Assembly (NCBI GenBank): GCA_000344275.1
Contig: AORU01000001.1
Span: forward strand, 1 to 64,000
Source of the DNA: Streptococcus oralis subsp. tigurinus AZ_3a
Lineage (GTDB): Bacteria > Bacillota > Bacilli > Lactobacillales > Streptococcaceae
DNA length: 64,000 bases
Direction: 5' to 3'
Shown: positions 1-9,821 of the stretch, piece after piece
Position numbering within the stretch: the first letter of the stretch is position 1
Layout of the letters: each line of letters starts with the position of its first letter
Translations under genes and position numbers: made by a program
Notes under the pieces: generated by a model
Told to the model about the DNA's origin: nothing
The model's input: the letters and a program-made list of their open reading frames with translations, nothing else
Database searches by the model: none

Positions 1-2501
1 TGAAAATTAATAAAAAATACCTAGCAGGTTCTGCGGCAGCCTTGATTTTAAGTGTTTGTTCTTATGAGTTGGGACTGTATCAAGCTAGAACAGTCAAGGA
101 AAATAACCGTGTGTCTTACGTTGATGGAAAACAAGCAGCGCAAAAAACGGAGGATCTGACTCCTGATGAGGTTAGTAAAAAAGAAGGCATCAATGCCGAA
201 CAAATCGTCATCAAGATAACAGACCAGGGATATGTCACTTCACACGGTGATCACTATCATTATTACAATGGTAAGGTTCCTTATGATGCTATCATCAGTG
301 AAGAGTTGCTGATGAAGGATCCAAACTACCAGCTCAAGGACGAGGATATTGTCAGTGAAATCAAGGGTGGTTATGTCATCAAGGTGGACGGAAAATACTA
401 TGTCTACCTTAAGGATGCAGCCCATGCAGATAATGTCCGTACGAAAGAAGAAATCAATCGACAAAAACAAGAACATAGTCAGCATCGTGAAGGAGGAACT
501 TCAGCAAACGATGGTGCAGTAGCCTTGGCACGTTCACAAGGACGCTACACCACAGATGATGGCTACATCTTTAATGCCTCTGATATCATTGAAGATACTG
601 GTGATGCTTATATCGTTCCTCATGGCGACCATTACCACTACATTCCTAAGAGTGAGTTATCAGCCAGCGAATTGGCTGCTGCAGAAGCCTTCCTATCTGG
701 TAGAAGTGGTCAATCAAATACGCCTACTTATCGCCGTACCAATAACAACAGTAGTAGTTACGATGTAGATAGATGGACCCCATCCTATAATAACCAAGGT
801 AGTGGCTATACGAACACGAACACGGCTAACAACAGTAGCGACGATAGCCAAGCAAGTCAAAGTGATGAGGATATTGATAGCCTTCTGCAACAACTTTACG
901 CCTTGCCACTCAGCCAACGACACGTCGAATCTGATGGACTTGTCTTTGATCCGGCGCAGATTACAAGAAAAACTGCAAATGGTGTTGCAGTGCCACACGG
1001 AGATCATTATCACTTTATCCCTTATTCTCAAATGTCTGACTTAGAGCAGAAGATTGCGAGAATGATTTCTGTAAAAGGACAAAATAACGGAAACAACAGG
1101 CCAGTAAATACTCAAAAGCCAACAAACAGTACAGTTGAGCATACATTTTTAGGAAATTCAATTAAGGCTTATGGTAAGGGTCTGGATGGCAAACCATACG
1201 ATACTAGTGATGGATATGTATTTAGTAAAGATTCTATCTATTCAGTTGATAAATCAGGCATTATAGCGAGACATGGAAATCATTTCCATTATGTGGGATT
1301 TGGGGAGTTAGAACAGTTCGAATTAGATGAAGTTAGCAAGTGGATGAAGGAAAAAGGCCAACCTAATGAGAGCGTTATTCCTTCAGAGAATATGGATAAC
1401 GAAGAAAAACCAAAATTTGATTCAAAAAAAGTGACTGGTAAAGTGACTAAAGATGGTAAAGTTGGCTATGTTCTTAAAGAAAACGGAAAAGAATACTTCT
1501 ACTCTCGAGATGAACTTGATCTTACTCAAATTGCTTTTTCTGAACAAGAACTTATGCTTAAGGATCGAGATCATTATCGCTATGATATTGTGGATACAGG
1601 AATCAAACCAAGATTGGCTGTAGATGTCTCAAGTTTGCCGATGCATGCAGCGAATACTACATATGATACTGGCACTTCATTCATTATCCCACACATTGAT
1701 CATATTCATGTTGTGCCTTACTCATGGTTAGAGCCTAATCAAATTGCGACTATTAAATATGTCATGCAACACCCTGAGGTTCGTCCTGAAGTTTGGTCTA
1801 AGCCAGGTCACGAGGACTCAGGTTCCGTTATTGCTAATGTAACTCCTCTTGAAAAACGCGCTGGAATGCAGAATTGGCAAATTATCCATTCTGCCGAAGA
1901 AGTTCAGAAAGCTCTTGCAGAAGGTCGATTTGCAACTCCAGATGGTTATATTTTTGATCCGAAAGATGTATTGGCAAAAGAAACTTTTGTATGGGGAGAC
2001 AAATCATTTAGTATTCCAAGAGCTGGTGGAGGTTCATTGAGAAGTATCACTAAATCCGACTTATCAGAAGCAGAATGGAAGCAAGCGCAAGACTTAATAG
2101 CCAAAAGAATGAAAGAAAAAGAATCCAAAACTGAAACGTCTACGCATCCTAATGAAGAATTAAAACCTGATTCAAACAATACTGAAAATAGTGATAAAAA
2201 TAAGACTGTTGTAGGTAAGACTGAGGAGCAACCGAAGAAAAATATAGGGGAAAATGAGACTGGTACAACCAACGAAATTCCTTCAGAAAATAAAGAAAAC
2301 TCCAAAGAAGAAAATGACGATGATTTACCAAACTATGGGTTAGATAAAGTAACTTTAAATGAACATATAGAAAAGTTAGCGAAAATTGCACAAATCGATC
2401 CTAAGTTTCTAATCTTTCAACCAGAAGGGGTTCAGTTTTACAATAAAAATGGAGAATTAGTAATGTATGATATTAAGACTCTTAAACAAATAAAACCGTA
2501 G
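1..2501 (+). CDS. phtD: Polyhistidine triad surface protein (PhtD-like), 5' end cut by one base
   Basis: Surface-exposed zinc-binding protein of the streptococcal Pht family, linked to zinc scavenging with AdcAII and to complement evasion. The window opens at the second base of the start codon (TG, then AAA), so only one base is missing; the protein is about 833 residues, the usual PhtB/PhtD length. The N-terminus MKINKKYLAGSAAALILSVC is a signal peptide with an LxxC-type site. Five HxxHxH triads are visible at about residues 82 (HGDHYH), 208 (HGDHYH), 333 (HGDHYH), 425 (HGNHFH) and 565 (HIDHIH). The region around residues 690-760 is low-complexity, rich in Glu, Asn and Lys. In pneumococcus these genes are AdcR-repressed, but the promoter lies outside the window. 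Assignment to PhtD rather than PhtA/B rests on length and on its place upstream of pepT. Confidence 0.9.
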   Translation, partial: KINKKYLAGSAAALILSVCSYELGLYQARTVKENNRVSYVDGKQAAQKTEDLTPDEVSKKEGINAEQIVIKITDQGYVTSHGDHYHYYNGKVPYDAIISEELLMKDPNYQLKDEDIVSEIKGGYVIKVDGKYYVYLKDAAHADNVRTKEEINRQKQEHSQHREGGTSANDGAVALARSQGRYTTDDGYIFNASDIIEDTGDAYIVPHGDHYHYIPKSELSASELAAAEAFLSGRSGQSNTPTYRRTNNNSSSYDVDRWTPSYNNQGSGYTNTNTANNSSDDSQASQSDEDIDSLLQQLYALPLSQRHVESDGLVFDPAQITRKTANGVAVPHGDHYHFIPYSQMSDLEQKIARMISVKGQNNGNNRPVNTQKPTNSTVEHTFLGNSIKAYGKGLDGKPYDTSDGYVFSKDSIYSVDKSGIIARHGNHFHYVGFGELEQFELDEVSKWMKEKGQPNESVIPSENMDNEEKPKFDSKKVTGKVTKDGKVGYVLKENGKEYFYSRDELDLTQIAFSEQELMLKDRDHYRYDIVDTGIKPRLAVDVSSLPMHAANTTYDTGTSFIIPHIDHIHVVPYSWLEPNQIATIKYVMQHPEVRPEVWSKPGHEDSGSVIANVTPLEKRAGMQNWQIIHSAEEVQKALAEGRFATPDGYIFDPKDVLAKETFVWGDKSFSIPRAGGGSLRSITKSDLSEAEWKQAQDLIAKRMKEKESKTETSTHPNEELKPDSNNTENSDKNKTVVGKTEEQPKKNIGENETGTTNEIPSENKENSKEENDDDLPNYGLDKVTLNEHIEKLAKIAQIDPKFLIFQPEGVQFYNKNGELVMYDIKTLKQIKP

Positions 2502-2532
2502 TAAGATTCTTGGTGATTATAGTACATTTGAG

Positions 2533-2570
2533 AGGATATTATTCTACTTTGAAAGAATGATATCCTTTTT
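2533..2570 (+). terminator. Rho-independent terminator after pht gene
   Basis: A 12-bp stem (GGATATTATTCT with AGAATGATATCC, one G-U pair) is followed by TTTTT, about 30 nt after the pht stop codon. Confidence 0.8.
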
Positions 2571-2665
2571 ATGAATGCATTTAGCAGTTGCAAAACAAAA
2601 ATGTACTAGATATGGCTGATTTTGATAGCAAGAGCAAACCGAGCCAAGTGTTCAACCAAATGAAT

Positions 2666-2708
2666 AAAAAGAAAGGCGAAGTAGCTGAGCTACCTCGTCT
2701 TTTTTAGT
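2666..2708 (-). terminator. Bidirectional terminator between pht and pepT
   Basis: A hairpin centred on GTAGCTGAGCTAC has a T-run on the + side (2699-2705) and an A-run on the other side (U-run for the minus strand). It overlaps the last codons of pepT and can stop transcripts from both convergent genes. The stretch 2571-2665 holds nothing recognisable. Confidence 0.65.
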
Positions 2709-3927
2709 CTTTATAAGCTACAATGCCAATGATAGTATCCACTGCACGCTCCATGGTCTGGAGGCTGACGTATTCAAAACGTCCATGCATGTTTTCACCA
2801 CCAGCAAAGATATTTGGAGTTGGGATTCCCATAAAGGAAATCTTAGACCCATCTGTCCCACCGCGAATTGGTTCGATAATAGGCGTAATCCCTAGATCTT
2901 CCATAACAGTCTTAGCAATGGTAACGGGCGTCATATCTTTTTCAATGACTTCCTTCATATTGTAGTACTGGTCTGTCAGAGTCAAGGTAACGCGATTATT
3001 CCCAAGTTCTTGATTTATTTTATCAGCAATAGACTGCATAGCTGCTTTACGCGCTTCAAAGGAATCTTTTTCAAAGTCACGGATGATATAGCTTGCACGC
3101 GCCTCCTCGACACTACCTGACACGTCCATAAGATGATAGAAACCTTGGTAACCATCTGTCAGCTCTGGTCGGTCATTCTCTGGAAGTTGATTATGAAAAT
3201 CAATCGCTAGCTGAAGAGCATTGACCATTTGCCCTTTGGCAGTACCAGGGTGAACATTGCGTCCTTGGAAATGGAGTTCAGCAGCAGCCGCTGAGAAAGT
3301 CTCGTATTGAAGCTCCCCTAGCGGACCACCATCAACAGTGTAGGCAAAATCAACGTCAAAATCTTCTGCATCAAATTGATTAGCACCGACACCAATTTCT
3401 TCATCTGGTCCAAAACCGACACGGATTTCACAATGCTTGATTTCAGGGTGAGCAGTCAAGTATTCGATGGCAGTCATAATCTCAGCAATCCCAGACTTGT
3501 CATCAGCACCCAGCAAGGTCGTGCCATCGGTTGTGATAAGCGTTTGACCTGGATATTTCTCAAGACTCTTAAAGTCAGCAGGATCCAGTTTAAATCCAGA
3601 ATTACCTAAGTCGATAACTTCACCATCGTAATTTTCGATGACTTGCGGATTAACGCCCTCAGCATTAAAGTCAGCTGTATCCATGTGGGAGATAAAGCCA
3701 ATCTTACGTGTCAAGCTCGGATCATTAGCTGGCAAGGTCCCAATAGCAAAACCATTTGGGAGGTAGTAAACATTTTGCAGGCCGACACGTTTCATTTCAG
3801 AAATAAGAACATTAGTCGCAAAATCTACCTGGCTCTGCGTACTTGGAGTAGTAGTAGAGTGTTCATCAGAACGGGTATTGACCTTAACGTAGGTTAAAAA
3901 GCGTTCCAAAAGGTTCGGATAAGACAT
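2704..3927 (-). CDS. pepT: Peptidase T (aminotripeptidase)
   Basis: Cytoplasmic M20B-family zinc tripeptidase that releases the N-terminal residue of tripeptides; 407 residues, the usual length. Visible motifs are HMDTADF near residue 80 (first zinc ligand plus Asp), LLGADDKSG (bridging Asp), [10 protein letters not shown] (general-base Glu pair), TVDGGP, and a C-terminal IRGGTDGS and [10 protein letters not shown] carrying the last His ligand. The start is preceded by an AAAAGGAG ribosome binding site on the minus strand. It is transcribed away from the pilus islet and forms the islet's left chromosomal flank, as in pneumococcal strains with PI-2. Confidence 0.95.
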   Translation of the reverse strand: MSYPNLLERFLTYVKVNTRSDEHSTTTPSTQSQVDFATNVLISEMKRVGLQNVYYLPNGFAIGTLPANDPSLTRKIGFISHMDTADFNAEGVNPQVIENYDGEVIDLGNSGFKLDPADFKSLEKYPGQTLITTDGTTLLGADDKSGIAEIMTAIEYLTAHPEIKHCEIRVGFGPDEEIGVGANQFDAEDFDVDFAYTVDGGPLGELQYETFSAAAAELHFQGRNVHPGTAKGQMVNALQLAIDFHNQLPENDRPELTDGYQGFYHLMDVSGSVEEARASYIIRDFEKDSFEARKAAMQSIADKINQELGNNRVTLTLTDQYYNMKEVIEKDMTPVTIAKTVMEDLGITPIIEPIRGGTDGSKISFMGIPTPNIFAGGENMHGRFEYVSLQTMERAVDTIIGIVAYKD

Positions 3928-4191
3928 AAAAACTCCTTTTTTATCATAAAATAGAATACAAAACTTCGGAAAAATATGATTTGAGAAATTTCATGAATTT
4001 TGAAAAAATATAATAATTCAAATTCAGAAGACTTTCAAAAGAAATTTTCGAGTGATTATAATGAAATATATGCATCTATATTTTATGATATATTTTACTA
4101 TTTTTTTCCATTTTACCACAGAAAATTTTGAAAAACAAAGAAGAATCATACTTTTTTGTAAATTATAATAACATGTTTTCAAACACATTAA

Positions 4192-4220
4192 TTGACACGA
4201 AGTTAATATTATTATACAAT
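4192..4220 (+). promoter_or_regulatory. Strong consensus promoter for the pilus operon
   Basis: TTGACA (4192-4197), a 17-nt spacer and TACAAT (4215-4220) give a near-perfect sigma-A promoter, with a start expected near 4227. The 5' leader then contains a 13-nt direct repeat (AGTCTCAGATTTA at 4232-4244 and 4248-4260). The rest of the 358-nt pepT-pitA gap is AT-rich, with nothing else recognised. Confidence 0.85.
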
Positions 4221-4285
4221 TATCTTATGGAAGTCTCAGATTTATATAGTCTCAGATTTAAACATATTCTAGCAAGGGAGAAAAC

Positions 4286-6871
4286 ATGAACGTTCAATAT
4301 GATTTTAAGAAGATTCAATATTTTACCAGTCGTTTAGTTATCTTTCTCGCTATTCTTTTTTTGTGTGCACCAATTAATTCTTTACATGCAGATTCAACAA
4401 CGGAACCTCAGACAACTCTGCACAAAACGATTACTCCAATTCAGGGGCAGGAAGACCAGTATGAGTTGTCACTGGATATCACATCTAAACTGGGGACGGA
4501 GACCCAGTCAGAACCCTTGGATGTTGTCTTGGTTGCCGATCTTTCAGGGAGTATGGAAGAGCGAGATGTGTGGTCTTACTCTAGTAGACGATACATTAGT
4601 AGGATTGAAGCACTAAAACATACACTGAAAGGTGTGAATGGTCGTCAGGGGCTCATTGATACAATTCTTTCTAATTCCCAAAACCGTCTGTCTATAGTTG
4701 GTTTTGCTGGAAAGATTGATAATCAGTATAATGGCCGTTATTATAATGAATATTATCTGAGTTATCAATATGGAACTTGGCCAAATTGGGCTGGTTGGTA
4801 TTCAAATATCTCTTCATATGATGATGCTAAAACTTTAGTATCTTGGAGCACGGATTCTAATAGCTCAAAAAATATCGTTAGTTCGTTAACAATTGCTGAC
4901 TCTAGTCGTTCTTATGGTATGGACGCGGGCATTGGCACTGGGACAAATATAAATGCTGGATTAACTGAAGCTCAAAGATTGTTGCAAAGTGCAAGGGCTG
5001 GGGCAAAAAAAGTAGTTATTCTGCTGTCAGATGGCGAAGCTAATATGTATTACGAGTCTAATAGTGGGAGAACAATATATAACTATTATTCTAATCCAAA
5101 TGTGGGACGTATGATTGATACTCCATATTGGTTTACCACTGGTCTAGAGAGAGGAATGCTGAATATATCTAGTTTAATAGCTCCAAAAATAGATGGCTTT
5201 TATTCAATTAAATTCAAATATATAGGTTCAAACGATAGTATCGCATCTCTTAAAGAATATATCAGTGGTTATAATTCTGGAATCCCTAACGAAATATTTT
5301 CTGCCAATAATGAAAATGACTTGCAACAAAAATTCAAAGATATCACTGATAAAATTCTACCTCTAGGCGTACACCATGTAACTATATCAGATGTCTTATC
5401 CAAGTACGTGCAGCTGTTACCGGGTAGTGCTTCACGCCTTCGTGTCGTCAAAATTAAGGATGGTAATGAGGAAGAACTGACAACTAATCAAGTTACGATT
5501 GAAAGTAAGAAGAACGAACAGGGATTAGTGGAAGTAACAGCCAAGTTTAATTCGAGTTACACTTTGGAGGATGACGCCAAGTACGTTCTCAAGTTTACTG
5601 TCACCTCTAGCCAAGAGGCATTTGATGCTATTGCGGGTGATAAGACACTTACTAGTGATGATGCCGAAGGAGCAGATGCTACTAGACTCTATTCCAACAA
5701 GGGGGCAAGTGTTGCTTACTCCTATGGTATTGGGACCTCACATACCAAAACAAAAGACTATTCTGAGAAGCCCACTTTCAAGCCGTCAGATCCATTGGTG
5801 GTTCCTGTAGAGATTGAGTGGAAAGGTGTGGATGGAAAATCAAATCCATCAGCAAATCGTCCACCTAGTGTTGAATTAAAATTAAACCAAAAGAAAGATG
5901 GAAGTACAAAGGATTCCTATCGAAAGGTCACTAGTCCAGTTCAAACGAATATTTTTACTGAAAATACTAATTTTACAAAGGTAGCCAAGGGATATGACTA
6001 CGAACTGAAAGCACCAGACGCTCCGGGATACACAGTCGAAGTTCAAAATACAGGTACGAAAGAGAAACCATCCTTCAAAGTTATTTACCGACAGCTTCCA
6101 AGCCTCACCATAAAGAAAATCCTAGAAGGTGAGCAATCACCTAATAAAACTTTCACAATTAATGTTACCCTTTCAGATAAGAATGGCAGGCCAATTAACG
6201 GCAAGTTTGGGAATACAACAGTGACTAACGGGAAAACGCAGATTTCTCTCAAAAATAGTCAGGGAACTACCCTCGAATACCTGCCTCGTGATACCCACTA
6301 TAAGGTAGAAGAAGTAGAGACATCTAGAGCGGGATATCATGTCACCTATGACAAACAAGAGGGGACTTTGTCAGAGGATGTTCAAACAATCGTCACCAAC
6401 CACAGACTACCGACACTTTCAGTCACAAAAAAAGTTACAGGTGCCTTTGCTAATCTTTTGCAATCCTTTAAGATTACCATTAACGTAAAGGATTCGCAAA
6501 ATAAACCATTGAATGGATCGTATAGTGCAATAGTAAATAATCAAAAAACAACTCTGAAATTTACTAATGGTAAGGCGACAGTCGATCTAAAGAAAGATAA
6601 AACTGTTAAGATTCTTGACCTTCCTCTAAATGCTCGTTATAGTATCGAAGAAGAAGCAAGTTCGTCTCGTGGGTATCAGGTGTCCTATGATAAAAAAGAA
6701 GGAACTCTTGATGCAAATAAGTCTGCGACAGTCACGAATAATAAAAACAGCGTACCTGAAACGGGAATTGACTTCTTGAGTAGCACTCTCATGCTTGGAG
6801 TCGTTCTTCCTCTAGGAGGAATCTTCTTTATCATCTTACTTGGTCACCTTGTGGTGAATAGGAGGAAGTGA
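4286..6871 (+). CDS. pitA: Pilus islet 2 ancillary/tip pilin PitA, VWA and Cna-B domains
   Basis: Large cell-wall-linked pilin, 861 residues, predicted to sit at the pilus tip as adhesin. It has a signal peptide (about 1-35), a von Willebrand A domain with a MIDAS motif (VVLVADLSGSMEE near residue 90) reaching to about residue 350, and Cna-B-like repeats in the C-terminal half (the pair starting TIKKILEGEQ and TKKVTGAF are tandem copies). It ends in a VPETG sorting motif, a hydrophobic helix and an RRK tail. The GGAG-type ribosome binding site is about 6 nt before the ATG. It is the first gene of pitA-sipA-pitB-srtG1-srtG2. Some pneumococcal PI-2 alleles are reported with a broken pitA; this one is a full-length open frame. 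Confidence 0.92.
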   Translation: MNVQYDFKKIQYFTSRLVIFLAILFLCAPINSLHADSTTEPQTTLHKTITPIQGQEDQYELSLDITSKLGTETQSEPLDVVLVADLSGSMEERDVWSYSSRRYISRIEALKHTLKGVNGRQGLIDTILSNSQNRLSIVGFAGKIDNQYNGRYYNEYYLSYQYGTWPNWAGWYSNISSYDDAKTLVSWSTDSNSSKNIVSSLTIADSSRSYGMDAGIGTGTNINAGLTEAQRLLQSARAGAKKVVILLSDGEANMYYESNSGRTIYNYYSNPNVGRMIDTPYWFTTGLERGMLNISSLIAPKIDGFYSIKFKYIGSNDSIASLKEYISGYNSGIPNEIFSANNENDLQQKFKDITDKILPLGVHHVTISDVLSKYVQLLPGSASRLRVVKIKDGNEEELTTNQVTIESKKNEQGLVEVTAKFNSSYTLEDDAKYVLKFTVTSSQEAFDAIAGDKTLTSDDAEGADATRLYSNKGASVAYSYGIGTSHTKTKDYSEKPTFKPSDPLVVPVEIEWKGVDGKSNPSANRPPSVELKLNQKKDGSTKDSYRKVTSPVQTNIFTENTNFTKVAKGYDYELKAPDAPGYTVEVQNTGTKEKPSFKVIYRQLPSLTIKKILEGEQSPNKTFTINVTLSDKNGRPINGKFGNTTVTNGKTQISLKNSQGTTLEYLPRDTHYKVEEVETSRAGYHVTYDKQEGTLSEDVQTIVTNHRLPTLSVTKKVTGAFANLLQSFKITINVKDSQNKPLNGSYSAIVNNQKTTLKFTNGKATVDLKKDKTVKILDLPLNARYSIEEEASSSRGYQVSYDKKEGTLDANKSATVTNNKNSVPETGIDFLSSTLMLGVVLPLGGIFFIILLGHLVVNRRK

Positions 6872-7422
6872 TGCTACTTAAAAAGAAACATAAGAAACCA
6901 GTAACACAAGTCAATCGGGATAAGTCTCCGCCGAGTGTCTGGGGAGATATCCTTTACTTAGTCAGTAAACTTCTGATGGTTGGATTTGTACTAGCCACCC
7001 TTTACTTTTTCGTCTTTGGACTATTAAGATACAATGACGATGGCATGAAGCCCGCCTTAAAAGATGGCGACTTGGTCGTCTATTATAGGTTGGATAAACG
7101 CTATTCGATTGGTGATTTGCTAGTCTATAGTTATAAAGGCAAGGAAAGAGTGGCGCGTGTCATAGCAACCGAAGGAAGTACAATCGATATAAACGAAAAT
7201 GGTCTCATCATCAACGGTTCTCCTCAACAAGAGCAAGATATCTACAAAGAAACGCTGCTCTATAAGGAAGGGGCAACCTTCCCGATGAAAGTCCCAGCAG
7301 GACAACTCTTTGTCCTTGGGGACAATCGAACAACGGCTGTAGACAGTCGTGCTTTTGGAACCATCCCCATACAGGATACTCAAGGCAAAGTTGTAACAGT
7401 CATTAGAAGACGAGGCTTTTGA
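6871..7422 (+). CDS. sipA: Signal-peptidase-I-like pilus assembly protein SipA, catalytic residues lost
   Basis: Membrane protein of 183 residues with one N-terminal helix (about residues 28-48) and the signal peptidase I fold. Start chosen at the ATG overlapping the pitA stop (TGATG), with GGAGGAAG just upstream. In type I signal peptidases the nucleophile Ser sits in SMxPTL and the Lys in a KRV motif. Here the first reads DGMKPAL (Ser replaced by Gly) and the second RVARVIA (Lys replaced by Ala). The downstream LGDNR and DSRAFG boxes are kept. It therefore looks catalytically dead and probably acts as a pilin-handling chaperone, as proposed for SipA proteins of this pilus type. Confidence 0.88.
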   Translation: MLLKKKHKKPVTQVNRDKSPPSVWGDILYLVSKLLMVGFVLATLYFFVFGLLRYNDDGMKPALKDGDLVVYYRLDKRYSIGDLLVYSYKGKERVARVIATEGSTIDINENGLIINGSPQQEQDIYKETLLYKEGATFPMKVPAGQLFVLGDNRTTAVDSRAFGTIPIQDTQGKVVTVIRRRGF

Positions 7423-7466
7423 TGATCATAATGAAAAAAGAAAATAAAAAAATAAAAGGAATAATC

Positions 7467-8729
7467 ATGAAAAAAAGATTTTTGAAAAAATTAGTTACTG
7501 CAAGCATTGCAGCTATAACCGCCTTGTCGGTCTTTAGAGGAGTGCCAACATTTGCGGATGATCATGATGTGGCAACTGCTAAAGCAACTGGTGAAACAAG
7601 TGCAAAAGTAGCTATTAATAAAACATTGAATATTGCTGAAGGAATTACAACACCGAAAGCGACTTTTAGGTTTACTTTTACTCCACAACCTGGAACTTCT
7701 TCAAATGATGCTCCTTATCAAATGGCTTCAAATTCGGAAAGTAATAAGGGATTCATTCCTGATCGTACGGTGACTTATTCGGAAGCTGATCGCTTAGCTA
7801 GTGGTCAATCAAGCATTAAAAAAGATACAGGTGACATTTTTGCTGGAGTTTCATATGATCATGCAGGCGAGTATGTTTACCTCGTAAAGGAAACAGATAA
7901 AACTTATACACCTATTAAAGATAAAAATGATCAAGATATAGATGCTGTGAAATATGATACTCGCACTTATAAAATGCATGTAATTGTCAAAAATAAAGAA
8001 AATTCAGGTACCTTTATTTCTTCTGTTTACTTTAGAGAAGAGAATAAACCTGGCGCTGCTAAAGTTGCTCCATCCTCAAATTCAAATATTTTCAAATATG
8101 ATTTATTTGTGAACACATATACTAAAAACGGAGGGAAAATTGATCCAACAGATCCTAAACACCCAAATGAACCAACAAAAGATATAACAGACAATGCAAA
8201 AAAATCCTTAACTATTCTAAAAAAAGTTGACGGAGGGACTGCGGATCGTACAAAAGATTTCCAATTTGAGATAACAGTAAAATTACCCAAAACAAATGAA
8301 ACAGCAGTATCTCCTGTAACACAAATTACAGTTCATTATGGTGATAAAACTGAAAATGTTGATGTTGCTACCGATAAAGTCACATTTACTAAAACTTTTA
8401 CTTTGAAGCATGGTCAAGAGTTTGCCATTGCTAATCTTCCAGCAGGTTCTCGTTATACTGTAAAAGAAACCGGAAGCAAAGGATATACCGCTACTTCTAA
8501 ATATACTGAGAATGGTGAAAGTAAAACCAAATCAGATGGTACTCAAGCCCAAGATTATACAGTTGAAAATGTTCTTGTCGGTGAAAAATTGAACGACAAC
8601 ACTTTTACCAATAAATTCCAAGACGTTACCCCTACTGGTCTCTTGATTGACAACCTTCCATTCATTTTGATGATTGGCCTTGGTTTAGCTGGATTTGTTG
8701 TCTTGTCTAAAAAACGTAGAGAAGCCTAA
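7467..8729 (+). CDS. pitB: Pilus islet 2 backbone pilin PitB
   Basis: Major shaft pilin, about 420 residues when started at ATG 7467, which follows an AAAGGA site and begins a good signal peptide (MKKRFLKKLVTASIAA). Earlier in-frame starts (7419, 7431) would put a long Lys-rich stretch before it. The C-terminus has the VTPTG sorting motif known for PitB, a hydrophobic segment and KKRREA. An E-box-like YTVKETGSKGY and a candidate pilin lysine in FVNTYTKNGG are visible, consistent with isopeptide-linked Cna-B-type domains and sortase polymerisation. It lies between sipA and the sortases in one operon. Confidence 0.9.
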   Translation: MKKRFLKKLVTASIAAITALSVFRGVPTFADDHDVATAKATGETSAKVAINKTLNIAEGITTPKATFRFTFTPQPGTSSNDAPYQMASNSESNKGFIPDRTVTYSEADRLASGQSSIKKDTGDIFAGVSYDHAGEYVYLVKETDKTYTPIKDKNDQDIDAVKYDTRTYKMHVIVKNKENSGTFISSVYFREENKPGAAKVAPSSNSNIFKYDLFVNTYTKNGGKIDPTDPKHPNEPTKDITDNAKKSLTILKKVDGGTADRTKDFQFEITVKLPKTNETAVSPVTQITVHYGDKTENVDVATDKVTFTKTFTLKHGQEFAIANLPAGSRYTVKETGSKGYTATSKYTENGESKTKSDGTQAQDYTVENVLVGEKLNDNTFTNKFQDVTPTGLLIDNLPFILMIGLGLAGFVVLSKKRREA

Positions 8730-8746
8730 ACGGCTGGGGGTAGACG

Positions 8747-9748
8747 ATGAAAACCAAGCGTGAGAAACTAAAAAAGAGTCTGTCTAGGCGTCTCGTTCTT
8801 GCTGTGGATGGGGTGATCAATCACTTGTTGCTCACTTTTGCAGCTTTGATCTTTCTCTTTGGTTTCTATGCCCTTTGGGATTCCAACCAGGTCTACTCCT
8901 TGGCTTCGTCAAGTGAGTACGAAGCTTATCGACCTGTTACGACGCAACAGGATGAGCTGGCTAGCTTTTCAGGCTTCAGCAAACTCCAAGAGCTCAATCC
9001 CGAAGTCCTCGGTTGGATCAATGTCTATGGCACCAATATCGACTATCCCTTAGTCCAAGCCAAGGATAATGAAAAGTATCTCAACAAGGACTCCAAAGGT
9101 GAGTTTGCAGCGACAGGCGCTATCTTTCTCGATGCACGAAATAATCCCAAGTTCGAAGACTTTAATACCATTATCTACGGGCACCACGTAGAAAACGGAG
9201 TCATGTTTGGTGATGTGGCTAAGTTTGCTGATCAGGAATTTTTTGACCAGCATCGTTACGGTAGTATATACTACAATGGTGTGGAAAAAGGGCTCGAGAT
9301 CTTTGAGATGTTGGAGGTCGATGCCTATGACTTTAACATCTATGATCCAGGAATACAGGGTGAGGACCGCCAGCAGGCCTATCTAGACCACCTGCTCTCA
9401 GTCGCCATGCACAAGCGGGATATCTCACTCTCACCGAGTGATCGTATCATCCTACTCAGCACCTGTTTTCTCGATGTGACCAATGGTCGTCATATCGTGG
9501 TCGCAAAGATTACAGACACCGTCCCTAAAAATACCTTCCATACAAAAAAATCAAAACCATTCCCATACAGTGTCTTTGATGACTCGTCTCTTGGACGCTT
9601 CCTCTCATCAATCCCACTATGGATTTGGTACCTTATCTTGTTTGTATTGTTCTTGCTCTTGATTTTCTTACTCCTTGTCCTCTACTTGATCCTACGTCGT
9701 AGAAGAGAGAGTAAAGAAATGCAAGAAGCAGACCCTTTTACTGACTAA
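8747..9748 (+). CDS. srtG1: Pilus-associated sortase SrtG1
   Basis: Membrane transpeptidase expected to join PitB subunits through their VTPTG motif. It has 333 residues with an N-terminal membrane segment (about 22-45) and a C-terminal one (about 288-315) before an RRRR tail. Catalytic residues visible are His in IIYGHHVENG, Cys in LLSTCFLDVTNGR and Arg in the same stretch. The GWINVYGTNIDYPL and YGHHVENGVMFGDVAKF blocks resemble class B sortases. I see no DPW/DPF lid of the usual class C pilus sortases. The ribosome binding site GGGGG lies 17 nt after pitB. Confidence 0.9.
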   Translation: MKTKREKLKKSLSRRLVLAVDGVINHLLLTFAALIFLFGFYALWDSNQVYSLASSSEYEAYRPVTTQQDELASFSGFSKLQELNPEVLGWINVYGTNIDYPLVQAKDNEKYLNKDSKGEFAATGAIFLDARNNPKFEDFNTIIYGHHVENGVMFGDVAKFADQEFFDQHRYGSIYYNGVEKGLEIFEMLEVDAYDFNIYDPGIQGEDRQQAYLDHLLSVAMHKRDISLSPSDRIILLSTCFLDVTNGRHIVVAKITDTVPKNTFHTKKSKPFPYSVFDDSSLGRFLSSIPLWIWYLILFVLFLLLIFLLLVLYLILRRRRESKEMQEADPFTD

Positions 9749-9762
9749 GGGGGAATAGAAAA

Positions 9763-9793
9763 GAGGCGGTTTTGTCCCGCCTCCTTTCCTTTT
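9763..9793 (+). terminator. Hairpin between srtG1 and srtG2
   Basis: Perfect 7-bp GC-rich stem (GAGGCGG with CCGCCTC, loop of 7) followed by CTTTCCTTTT. It could be an intrinsic terminator or attenuator that lowers srtG2 expression relative to the upstream pilus genes. Confidence 0.6.
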
Positions 9794-9821
9794 AAGAAAT
9801 CTCGCATAGAAAGGAGTGCTG

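Noticed and set aside
3928..4190. BOX or RUP repeat elements in the pepT-pitA gap
   Set aside because: The AT-rich gap lacks the conserved boxA/boxC or RUP sequence patterns.
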